From DAOTXN01 sp034435435 (lineage in GTDB: Bacteria > Chloroflexota > Anaerolineae > S140-20), in the NCBI GenBank assembly GCA_034435435.1, contig DAOTXN010000113.1, positions 1 to 22,693 of the forward strand: DNA of 22,693 nt, given 5' to 3'. Below the pieces are notes generated by a model. The model saw nothing but the letters and a program-made list of their open reading frames with translations, was not told where the DNA came from and made no database searches. A program made the translations under genes and the position numbers. Of this stretch, positions 15,592-22,148 are shown piece by piece (within the stretch, counting starts at the first letter, position 1; every line of letters starts with the position of its first letter).

Positions 15592-16485
15592 ATGGCTTAT
15601 TCTTATTTTCCCGGCTGCACCCTTAGCACCAAAGCCAGCGGTTACGACCTGTCGGGGCGCGCCGTGGCCGAAGCGTTAGGGATGACCTTTGAAGAGCTGC
15701 CGGAATGGCAGTGCTGCGGGGCGACCTTTCCCCTGGCTACCGACAACACCATGGCTCTCATTGCCCCCACGCGGCTGCTGACCCAGGCTCAGCACGCCGG
15801 CGGGCACACCACGACGCTGTGCGCGATATGCTATCACGTGCTCAAGCGCACCCAGGTCTTTCTCGACCGCCACCCCGACATGCTGGAACGTATCAACTGG
15901 TTCACCGAGGAACCCTACCAGGGACAGACGCGGGTCAGCCATTTTTTGGAGCTGCTGCGCGACGATCTAGGCTGGGAGGCGCTGGCCGAGAAAGTGGTCC
16001 GTCCGTTGAGCGGGTTAAAAGTGGTCCCGTATTACGGCTGCCTGTTGCTCCGCCCGGAGAAAGAGATTGGCCTGGACGACGCCGACGCGCCGACCATTTT
16101 GCACGACTGTCTGGCGGCTCTGGGTTGCGAGGTGGCTGATTTTCCATATCAAGTCGAGTGCTGCGGCTCGTATCTGGCGGTGAGCAAGCCCGAACTGCCG
16201 GAAAAGATGTCGCAAGACATCCTCGATTCGGCGCGGCGGCACGGCGCCCAAGTCCTCGTCACTGCCTGCCCGCTATGCCAGTTCAACCTGGATTACTCTC
16301 AGCGGAGTGAAAATGGGCGCTACCGGACGGGTAAAGAGCTGCCGGTGCTGTATTTCACCCAATTGATGGCCGTTGCGCTGGGCCTGGATCCGTCCGTTTG
16401 GGGGTTGAGCGGACATTACGTAGACCCCGCGCCGCTTCTGGCAGCCGTCGGCGGTCAGCCGTCAGCCGTCAGCGGTCAAAAGTGA
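15592..16485 (+). CDS. hdrB: HdrB-like subunit with two CCG domains (copy 1)
   Basis: A 297-aa putative disulfide- or thiol-active subunit. It has two complete cysteine-rich CCG domains, the ligands of non-cubane [4Fe-4S] clusters in HdrB: Cys9, Cys41-Cys42, Cys77/Cys80, and Cys150, Cys190-Cys191, Cys226/Cys229. Spacings match the second HdrB copy residue for residue. The second copy differs mainly around residues 237-250 and at the C-terminus. The C-terminal residues (about 284-297, AAVGGQPSAVSGQK) are encoded by a 7-bp tandem repeat and are probably not structurally important. GAGG at 15582-15585 precedes the ATG by 6 bases. The substrate is unknown; in the family it is a disulfide reduced or made through the cluster. 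Confidence 0.93.
   Translation: MAYSYFPGCTLSTKASGYDLSGRAVAEALGMTFEELPEWQCCGATFPLATDNTMALIAPTRLLTQAQHAGGHTTTLCAICYHVLKRTQVFLDRHPDMLERINWFTEEPYQGQTRVSHFLELLRDDLGWEALAEKVVRPLSGLKVVPYYGCLLLRPEKEIGLDDADAPTILHDCLAALGCEVADFPYQVECCGSYLAVSKPELPEKMSQDILDSARRHGAQVLVTACPLCQFNLDYSQRSENGRYRTGKELPVLYFTQLMAVALGLDPSVWGLSGHYVDPAPLLAAVGGQPSAVSGQK
16447..16478 (+). repeat. 7-bp tandem repeat at hdrB1 3' end
   Basis: GTCGGCG, GTCAGCC, GTCAGCC, GTCAGCG and a partial GTCA lie back to back and encode the C-terminal tail of HdrB1. They also remove any good Shine-Dalgarno sequence for hdrA1, which starts 5 bases after the hdrB1 stop. GTCAGC-type tandem units are a common intergenic repeat style. Confidence 0.65.
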
Positions 16486-16490
16486 GCATA

Positions 16491-17864
16491 ATGGTGGAGC
16501 GAGCCTTAATCATCGGCGCCGGCATTGCCGGCATCCAGGCTGCGCTGGACGTCGCCAACAGCGGCTATGAGGTCGTGCTGGTAGAAAAAGAGCCGTCCAT
16601 CGGCGGGCACATGGCGCAGCTCTCCGAGACTTTTCCCACGCTCGACTGCTCGCAGTGCATCATGACCCCGCGCACGGTCGAAGTGGGCCACCACGAGAAC
16701 ATCCGCCTGTACACTTACAGCCAGATCGAGCGCCTCGCCCGCGACGAAACCACGGGCGATTTTGACGTGCGCATCCGGCGACGGGCGGCCTACGTGGACT
16801 GGGACGTGTGCACTGGCTGCGGCGTGTGTCAGGAAAAGTGCCCCTTTAAGGTCGAGTCGGACTTTGAGCGGGGCATCGGCCCGCGCAAGGTGGTCTACAC
16901 CCTGTCGCCGCAGGCCGTGCCCAACAAGCCGGTCATTGATGCTGCCAACTGCCGCTACCTACAGAGTAAGTGGGACATCGAGGCGGGGCGCGTCCCGGCG
17001 ATGGACGCCAAGGGCCGCCCGGCCAAGCCCAAGTGCGGCGCGTGCGAAAAGTTCTGTCCGACCGGCGCCATCGTGTGGGACCAGCAAGATGAGCTTTTCG
17101 AGGAGCGCGTGGGCGCGGTCATCGTCGCCACCGGCTACGACCTGTTTTCACAGGCCCGGCTCAAAGAGTACGGCGGTGGGCATATTCCCGACGTGATCGA
17201 TGGGCTGGCTTTTGAGCGGCTGCTGGCGGCCAGCGGGCCGAGCGCCGGCAAGGTGTTGCGTCCGTCCGACGGCAAAGAACCGAAAGAGGTCGTGTTTGTG
17301 CAGTGCAGCGGCTCGCGCGACCCCGAACACGGGATGGCCTATTGTTCGAAAATCTGTTGTATGTACACGGCCAAGCAGGCTATTCTCTACAAACACCGCG
17401 TCCACGACGGGCAGGCTTATGTGTTTTACATCGACGTGCGCGCCGGGGGCAAGGGCTATGAGGAATTTCTGAACCGGGCGCAAGAACAGGATGGCGTGGT
17501 CTATTTGCGGGGCAAAGTCAGTAAGATTTTCCGCGACGATGGTAAAATCATCGTGCGCGGGGCCGACACACTCAGCGGGCGCGCGGTCGAAATCGCCGCC
17601 GACCTGGTGGTGCTGGCGACGGCTATCACGTCGCGCCCGGAGAGCCGGGCCGTGGCCGAGATGTTGGGCTTGAACGCCGACGGGGATGGCTTTTTCACGG
17701 CCAGCGACGAAGAGTTGTCGCCGGTGGAGAGCGGCATCCCCGGCATTTTCCTGGCAGGCGCGGCGCTGGGGCCGAAGGACATCCCCGAAACGGTGGCCCA
17801 GGCCAGCGGCGCGGCGGCCAAGGTGCTCTCGATGTTCCGGCGGGCCCACATGGAAAACGGATGA
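16491..17864 (+). CDS. hdrA: HdrA-like flavoprotein with internal ferredoxin domain (HdrA1)
   Basis: A 457-aa FAD protein of the HdrA family. An N-terminal dinucleotide fold (IIGAGIAGIQAA, 7-18) begins at once, so the usual HdrA N-terminal domain is missing. Cys53 and Cys56 (DCSQCIMTP) follow, then an inserted ferredoxin-like segment with CTGCGVCQEKCP (Cys107, 110, 113, 117) and Cys154 with CGACEKFCP (Cys182, 185, 189). The motif CSGSRDPEHGMAYCSKICC (Cys272, 285, 289, 290) and the C-terminal flavin-binding GIFLAGAALGPKDIPETVAQ close the protein. No C-terminal ferredoxin is present. The start is ATG 16491, 5 bases after hdrB1; a longer in-frame ATG (16398) lies inside hdrB1. It overlaps the SRPBCC gene by 4 bases. 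It probably exchanges electrons with HdrA2 or HdrC. Confidence 0.9.
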   Translation: MVERALIIGAGIAGIQAALDVANSGYEVVLVEKEPSIGGHMAQLSETFPTLDCSQCIMTPRTVEVGHHENIRLYTYSQIERLARDETTGDFDVRIRRRAAYVDWDVCTGCGVCQEKCPFKVESDFERGIGPRKVVYTLSPQAVPNKPVIDAANCRYLQSKWDIEAGRVPAMDAKGRPAKPKCGACEKFCPTGAIVWDQQDELFEERVGAVIVATGYDLFSQARLKEYGGGHIPDVIDGLAFERLLAASGPSAGKVLRPSDGKEPKEVVFVQCSGSRDPEHGMAYCSKICCMYTAKQAILYKHRVHDGQAYVFYIDVRAGGKGYEEFLNRAQEQDGVVYLRGKVSKIFRDDGKIIVRGADTLSGRAVEIAADLVVLATAITSRPESRAVAEMLGLNADGDGFFTASDEELSPVESGIPGIFLAGAALGPKDIPETVAQASGAAAKVLSMFRRAHMENG

Positions 17865-18355
17865 ATGCGCGAATGAAGAGAGTCGAGCTGAGCATTGACA
17901 TTGACGCTTATCCGGCCGATATTTGGGCCGTGCTGACCCACCCTGCCGGGTTCACCGATTGGATCCAGGGCATGCAGTCGGTGGAGGTGCTCACCCAGGG
18001 CGAATACGGTGTGGGCACGCGCTACCGCGCTGTCGCCGGGACGGGGAAACACACCCTGCAGTGGACGGTCGAAATCACGGCGGTCGAGCCGGAGAAAAGC
18101 ATCACGTTCACCTATACCGGCGACGTAGAGGGGCGCGGCGGCTGGCAGATCGAGGTCCTGGACGAGGCTGATGTGTGCCGGGTGACGTCGTGGGACGAGT
18201 TTGCGCCGCCCGGCGGCTGGCTGGTCAAGCTGTTGAGCAAGTTCTGGCTGGACAACGCCAACCGCGCCGCCCGCTGGCAATCGTTGCAGCGGCTCAAAGA
18301 GTGGGTCGAAAGCCAGTACGAATACGTGTACGAGGACGAAGCACAGGATGAGTAG
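17861..18355 (+). CDS. SRPBCC (START/polyketide-cyclase-like) ligand-binding protein
   Basis: A 164-aa soluble protein. Its N-terminal strand (VELSIDIDAYPADIWAVLTH), the DWIQGMQSVEVL segment, the alternating strands that follow and a long C-terminal helix (about 120-150) fit the SRPBCC hydrophobic-cavity fold. No cysteine cluster or catalytic motif is seen. The start ATG overlaps the hdrA1 stop (ATGA); a second ATG four codons on (17873) is also possible. It overlaps hdrA2 by 8 bases, so it is tightly embedded in the hdr operon and is likely made in step with the complex. In related sulfur-oxidising shdr operons the gene between hdrA and hdrC2 encodes a small hypothetical protein; whether this is its counterpart cannot be told here. 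It may bind a substrate or cofactor for the complex. Confidence 0.82.
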   Translation: MNARMKRVELSIDIDAYPADIWAVLTHPAGFTDWIQGMQSVEVLTQGEYGVGTRYRAVAGTGKHTLQWTVEITAVEPEKSITFTYTGDVEGRGGWQIEVLDEADVCRVTSWDEFAPPGGWLVKLLSKFWLDNANRAARWQSLQRLKEWVESQYEYVYEDEAQDE

Positions 18356-20072
18356 AATCGGCGTCTTTGTCTGTCATTGCGGCCACAACATCGCCGGGAC
18401 GGTGGACGTGGAGCAGGTGGCTCAACAGGCTCTCGCGCACCCCGATGTGGTGTTTGCCACCGATTATAAATATATGTGCTCCGACCCCGGCCAGCAGCTC
18501 ATCCGCGACAGCATCAAGGAGCACGGCCTGGACGGCGTGGTGGTGGCGGCCTGCTCGCCGGCCATGCACGAGACGACTTTTCGGCGCACGGTGGAAGGCG
18601 CGGGGATGAATCCCTATCGCTGCGAGAGCGCCAACATCCGCGAACAGGTGTCGTGGGTGCACCAGCACGATCAGCCCGCCGCCACGCGCAAAGCGATAGA
18701 GATCGCGCGCTCGATTGCCGAAAAGGTCAGCGGGAACGAAGAACTCGAGCCGATCAAGCTGCCTCTGACGCGGCGGGCGCTGGTGGTCGGCGGCGGCATC
18801 GCCGGGATGCAAGCCGCGCTGGACATCGCCGACGCGGGCTATCCGGTGGTTTTGGTCGAAAAATCCGACCAACTGGGCGGCAAGATGGCCCAGTTGTCGG
18901 GCACGTATCTCAATTTCAACACCGCCCCCGATTTGTTGCAGAAAAAAATCGCTGCCGTGACCCATCACCCGTACATCCAGGTGTTGACCGCTGCCGAGGT
19001 AAAAGAGGTGGCGGGGTACGTGGGCAATTTTCGGGTAAAGGTGAATTCCGAGTTTACCTTCGATATTGGCGCCATCGTCGTCGCCACGGGCTGGGAGCGT
19101 TACGACCAAGCGCGACTGCCTGAATACGGCGGCAACGGCATTCCGGACGTGATTGATGGGCTGGCCTTCGAGCGTATGCTGGCGGCTGGCCCAGACGGAA
19201 TCCGTCGCCCGTCGGACGGCCAAGTGCCGCGCGAGGTCGTGTTTGTGCAGTGCGCCGGCTCGCGCGACCCGCAGCGGGGTGTGCCCTATTGCTCCAAAGT
19301 GTGCTGTATGTATGTCGCCAAGCACGCGATGGAATACAAAAAGCGCGTGCCCGACGGTCAGGCCTACGTGTTCTACATTGACATCCGCTCGGCGGGCAAG
19401 AGCTACGACGAATACGTGCAGCGGGCGATGGAGGAATACCAGACGCTCTATTTGCGGGGCAAGGTTAGCAAAATCTTTCAAGCCCCCCCCCTCTCCCCCG
19501 CAAGCGGGGGGGAGCAGGAGGGAGGGAAGGTCATTGTATGGGGCGCCGACACGCTCAGCGGGCGGGCGCTGGAAATCGCCGCCGACCTGGTGGTGCTGGC
19601 GACGCCGATGGCTCCGCCCTCTGGCGCGACCGAGCTGGGCCAGCGCCTGCACATCAGCACCGATGCGAACGGCTTTTTCAACGAGGCCCACCCCAAGCTG
19701 CGCCCGGTCGAGACGTTGACGGCGGGCATTTTTTTGGCGGGCGCGGGCCAGGGACCTAAAGACATCCCCGAAACTGTGGCCCAGGCCAGCGGCGCAGCGG
19801 CCAAAGTGTTGCAACTGTTCTCCCACGCCGAAATGACCCAGTCGCCGATGGTGGCGACGGTGGTCGAAGAGTTGTGCTCGGCCTGCGGCGCGTGTGTGGC
19901 GGCCTGCCCCTACGGCGCGCGCGAGGTGCATCCGCTATGGCAAGTCGCCACGGTCAACGCGGCGCTGTGCCAGAGCTGCGGCGCGTGTGTAGTGGCGTGC
20001 CCCAACAAGGCCAGCCAGGTGCACAACTGGCGGCCTATGCAGATTATGGCGATGGTGGATGAGGTCATTTGA
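18348..20072 (+). CDS. hdrA: HdrA-like flavoprotein with N-terminal domain and C-terminal ferredoxin (HdrA2)
   Basis: A 574-aa FAD protein. The N-terminal HdrA domain (about 1-140) has Cys9 and Cys11 (FVCHCGHNIAG), Cys44, Cys69 and Cys92. The dinucleotide fold GGGIAG spans 148-153. The FAD-loop cysteines and inserted ferredoxin of HdrA1 are absent: at that place it has YLNFNTAPDLL and a short link. The CAGSRDPQRGVPYCSKVCC motif (Cys302, 315, 319, 320) and flavin segment GIFLAGAGQGPKDIPETVAQ follow. A C-terminal two-cluster ferredoxin has CSACGACVAACP (Cys510-520) and CQSCGACVVACP (Cys541-551). Compared with HdrA1 it carries about 12 extra residues (near 379-393) encoded by a palindromic repeat. 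Together HdrA1 and HdrA2 hold the modules of one full HdrA. It ends 1 base before hdrC2. Confidence 0.9.
   Translation: MSRIGVFVCHCGHNIAGTVDVEQVAQQALAHPDVVFATDYKYMCSDPGQQLIRDSIKEHGLDGVVVAACSPAMHETTFRRTVEGAGMNPYRCESANIREQVSWVHQHDQPAATRKAIEIARSIAEKVSGNEELEPIKLPLTRRALVVGGGIAGMQAALDIADAGYPVVLVEKSDQLGGKMAQLSGTYLNFNTAPDLLQKKIAAVTHHPYIQVLTAAEVKEVAGYVGNFRVKVNSEFTFDIGAIVVATGWERYDQARLPEYGGNGIPDVIDGLAFERMLAAGPDGIRRPSDGQVPREVVFVQCAGSRDPQRGVPYCSKVCCMYVAKHAMEYKKRVPDGQAYVFYIDIRSAGKSYDEYVQRAMEEYQTLYLRGKVSKIFQAPPLSPASGGEQEGGKVIVWGADTLSGRALEIAADLVVLATPMAPPSGATELGQRLHISTDANGFFNEAHPKLRPVETLTAGIFLAGAGQGPKDIPETVAQASGAAAKVLQLFSHAEMTQSPMVATVVEELCSACGACVAACPYGAREVHPLWQVATVNAALCQSCGACVVACPNKASQVHNWRPMQIMAMVDEVI
19483..19525 (+). 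repeat. Palindromic repeat inserted in frame in hdrA2
   Basis: A C9 run (19483-19491) is followed by CTCCCCCGC-AA-GCGGGGGGGAG (19493-19514) and a GGAGGG tail. The core forms a strong GC stem. It encodes APPLSPASGGEQEGG between the conserved KIF and KVIV segments, where HdrA1 has only RDDG. This equals about 36 extra bases with the reading frame preserved. Confidence 0.7.
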
Positions 20073-20073
20073 T

Positions 20074-20607
20074 ATGATGGATTTAAAACTCGTGGAACAA
20101 GTCAATACCCTCAGCGAGCAGACGGTGCAATTGTGCTACCACTGCCACAAGTGCACGTCGGGCTGCCCGGTGGCCGACGAGATGACCTACGGTCCCGACC
20201 GGGTTTTGCGCATGGTGCAGTTGGGCCAAAAGGATGCACTGCTCACCAGCCACGACATCTGGGTGTGCGCTTCGTGCGAGACGTGTGGCACGCGCTGCCC
20301 CAACGAGATTGACATCGCCCGGGTGATGGACGCGCTGCGCCAGATGGCGATTGCCGAGGGCGCGGTTATCGCCGAGCCGGACTCGGTCAAGTTCCACCGC
20401 ACTTTTCTGGCGCTGCTCTCGCGCATGGGCCGTATGCACGAAGCGTCGTTGATGGGCATTTATTTGCTGTGGACGATGGGCTTGATGGATTATCTCGGCC
20501 CGGCCGGCAAGATGTTCGTGAAAGGCAAAGTGCCCGTGCTCCCGCATCGCATCAAGGGGCGGGGAGAAGTGAAACGGATTTTCGAGGAGAGCAGGAGCTC
20601 GAGGTGA
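20074..20607 (+). CDS. hdrC: HdrC-like iron-sulfur subunit (copy 2)
   Basis: A 177-aa electron-transfer subunit with two [4Fe-4S] motifs: CYHCHKCTSGCP (Cys21, 24, 27, 31) and CASCETCGTRCP (Cys65, 68, 71, 75). The C-terminal extension (about 100-177), with an alanine/leucine-rich helical part and a basic tail, is absent from copy 1 and resembles that of longer HdrC proteins. No true membrane helix is evident, although about 125-140 is hydrophobic. The start ATG at 20074 lies 1 base after the hdrA2 stop, with GAGG (20061-20064) 9 bases upstream; a GTG- or ATG-type start at 20059 would overlap hdrA2. hdrB2 follows 3 bases later, so C2 and B2 form a natural pair. Confidence 0.92.
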   Translation: MMDLKLVEQVNTLSEQTVQLCYHCHKCTSGCPVADEMTYGPDRVLRMVQLGQKDALLTSHDIWVCASCETCGTRCPNEIDIARVMDALRQMAIAEGAVIAEPDSVKFHRTFLALLSRMGRMHEASLMGIYLLWTMGLMDYLGPAGKMFVKGKVPVLPHRIKGRGEVKRIFEESRSSR

Positions 20608-20610
20608 GTT

Positions 20611-21486
20611 ATGGATTTTTCCTACTATCCGGGTTGTAGTCTCCACTCCACCGCCGTCGAGTATAACGATTCGGTAGTCGCGGTGTTGGCGGCGCTGGAT
20701 GTGAATCTGCACGAATTAACGGACTGGAACTGCTGCGGGGCGTCGTCGGCCCACAGCACCAACCGGCTGTTGTCGCTGGCGCTGCCGGCCCGCAACATCG
20801 GCATCGCTCAACAGGCCGGGCGCGACGTGGTGATGCCCTGCGCGGCGTGTTTCAATCGCCACAAGACTGCTGACCACGAACTGCGCACCAGCCCGAAGCG
20901 CCGCGCCCAGGTCGAACAAGTGGTGGGGTTCCAATTCAGCGGCGACGTGGCCGTGCGCCCGGTGCTGGACGTGGTGGGCAACGCGGTGGGGCTGGCGCGG
21001 GTCAAGGCGCGGGTGCAGCGCCCGCTCAAAGGACTAAAGGTCGTGGGCTATTACGGCTGCCTGCTGGTGCGCCCGCCGGAGGTGACCCAGTTCGAGAATC
21101 CCGAACACCCGACCTTGATGAACGAAATTCTCGACGCGCTGGGGGCCGACGTGCGCCAATGGTCCTACGCCACCGATTGTTGCGGGGGCGGATTGGCGCT
21201 GACCAAGTCGGACGTGGCGGCGCGCATGGTGAATCGCCTGGCCGGTTTTGCCCGCGAGGCCGGGGCCGAGGCCATTGTCACCAGTTGCCCGCTGTGCCAG
21301 GTCAACCTGGAGATGCGCCAGGCTTCGACAGGCTCAGCCGGGGCGGACGGCAATGGTCAAGCGCTGCCGATCTTTTACTTTACCGAGCTGGCCGGCCTGG
21401 CCTTCGGGTTGGATGAGGCCAGGAAGTGGTGGGGCAAGCACCTGATTGATCCGACCAGTTTGCTGGGGAAGGTCGGATTGAGTTAG
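20611..21486 (+). CDS. hdrB: HdrB-like subunit with two CCG domains (copy 2)
   Basis: A 291-aa subunit with both CCG domains intact: Cys9, Cys41-Cys42, Cys77/Cys80, and Cys150, Cys190-Cys191, Cys226/Cys229, at the same numbers as copy 1. The two copies are clearly paralogous but diverged in the linker (about 85-140). That fits pairing with different HdrC partners or different substrates. Residues 238-244 (ASTGSAG) are encoded by GGCTTCGACAGGCTCAGCC, a short dispersed-repeat type sequence. GAGG just upstream of the ATG serves as ribosome binding site. A hairpin follows the stop codon. It is not clear whether B1 and B2 sit in one complex or two. Confidence 0.93.
   Translation: MDFSYYPGCSLHSTAVEYNDSVVAVLAALDVNLHELTDWNCCGASSAHSTNRLLSLALPARNIGIAQQAGRDVVMPCAACFNRHKTADHELRTSPKRRAQVEQVVGFQFSGDVAVRPVLDVVGNAVGLARVKARVQRPLKGLKVVGYYGCLLVRPPEVTQFENPEHPTLMNEILDALGADVRQWSYATDCCGGGLALTKSDVAARMVNRLAGFAREAGAEAIVTSCPLCQVNLEMRQASTGSAGADGNGQALPIFYFTELAGLAFGLDEARKWWGKHLIDPTSLLGKVGLS
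21321..21339 (+). repeat. TTCGACAGGCTCA-type dispersed repeat inside hdrB2
   Basis: GGCTTCGACAGGCTCAGCC is an imperfect palindrome-like unit of a type widely seen as a dispersed repeat in GC-rich bacterial genomes (recalled, not searched). It encodes part of a loop that differs from HdrB1. Confidence 0.45.
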
Positions 21487-21487
21487 T

Positions 21488-21514
21488 GTAGGGCAAGATG
21501 CCATCTTGCCCCAC
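21488..21514. repeat. Copy 3 of GTAGGGCAA palindrome after hdrB2
   Basis: GTAGGGCAAGAT, loop GCC, ATCTTGCCCCAC: a 12-bp stem with one mismatch starts 2 bases after the hdrB2 stop. It is not followed by a T run, so it is more likely an attenuating or mRNA-stabilising hairpin than a strong terminator. It matches the element at 956-982 in arm length and loop. Confidence 0.6.
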
Positions 21515-21531
21515 AAATAGGAGGGCGCACA

Positions 21532-22095
21532 ATGTGGGAGGAGTTGGAGAGGTTTCGCAAAGTCGTCACGCTGGAGAGCGGCGAGCGGGTGTTGCTGCGT
21601 CCGCTCAATCGGAATGACGGCCAGGCGCTTATCGGATTGTTCCGCACTGCAACCGACCAGGACGTGGCGTATTTTCGCAACAATGTGCGCGATGAAGCCC
21701 TGGTGGCGGCCTGGGCGGAGCAGGTGAACCTGCAGCGGGTGTTCCCGTTGGTAGCGGTGGTGGGTGAGCGCATCGTGGGCGACGCCACTTTGCACGTCGG
21801 CCTGGGAGCCAACCGTCACCTGGGGTGGGTCCGTATTTATCTGGACCACGAGTTCCGGCGCAAGGGCATCGGCACCGAGCTGATCAAGGCGCTCATCGAG
21901 ATCGCCCGGCGTATTGGCCTGCAACAGGTCGTCGCCGAAATCGTCAGCAGTCAAGTGCAGGCCATCAAGGCCTTCGAGTCTTTGGGTTTTCAAAAAGAAT
22001 ATACCCACACGGATTATTACCTCTTTCGCGAAAACGAGGCCTTTGACCTGACCGTGTACGTGCGGCGTTTGGCGCCGCCGCCGGGGAAATTTTAA
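21532..22095 (+). CDS. GNAT-family N-acetyltransferase
   Basis: A 187-aa acetyl-CoA-dependent acetyltransferase. The acetyl-CoA pyrophosphate loop is RRKGIGT (109-115) after the strand GWVRIYLDHEF. The motif-B region QAIKAFESLGF (143-153) is typical of the family. AGGAGGG (21519-21525) precedes the ATG by 6 bases. It is separated from hdrB2 by a 45-base gap with a hairpin and from the next HdrA-like gene by 53 bases with a tandem repeat. It probably still belongs to the hdr transcript. The acceptor is unknown; it could be a small molecule or a lysine on one of the neighbouring proteins. Confidence 0.9.
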   Translation: MWEELERFRKVVTLESGERVLLRPLNRNDGQALIGLFRTATDQDVAYFRNNVRDEALVAAWAEQVNLQRVFPLVAVVGERIVGDATLHVGLGANRHLGWVRIYLDHEFRRKGIGTELIKALIEIARRIGLQQVVAEIVSSQVQAIKAFESLGFQKEYTHTDYYLFRENEAFDLTVYVRRLAPPPGKF

Positions 22096-22097
22096 GA

Positions 22098-22137
22098 GCG
22101 AGTCAGCGAATCGGCGAATCAGCGAGTCAGCGATGAC
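22098..22137 (+). repeat. 8-bp tandem repeat upstream of third HdrA-like gene
   Basis: Five back-to-back units, GCGAGTCA, GCGAATCG, GCGAATCA, GCGAGTCA and GCGATGAC, fill the gap after the GNAT stop and end at the GGAG ribosome binding site of the next gene. No promoter or terminator is evident in the gap. Confidence 0.7.
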
Positions 22138-22148
22138 GGAGATAGTGT

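Noticed and set aside
16398..16490. Longer N-terminus for HdrA1 starting at 16398
   Set aside because: It would overlap 88 bases of hdrB1, is encoded by the tandem repeat, and adds a basic low-complexity leader before the FAD fold.
17148..18280. Antisense open frames over hdrA1 and the SRPBCC gene
   Set aside because: These are shadows of conserved genes; no motif or start signal supports them.
18294..19931. 545-codon open frame antisense to hdrA2
   Set aside because: It is the complement of a GC-rich gene with strong domain evidence, its translation is rich in His, Arg and Gly with no recognisable fold, and it has no ribosome binding site. Frame openness is a composition effect.
15176..21486. 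Methanogen-type CoB-CoM heterodisulfide reductase
   Set aside because: The neighbours, the lexA and the kinases are bacterial, and no methanogenesis genes are present; only the family, not the methanogen reaction, is supported.
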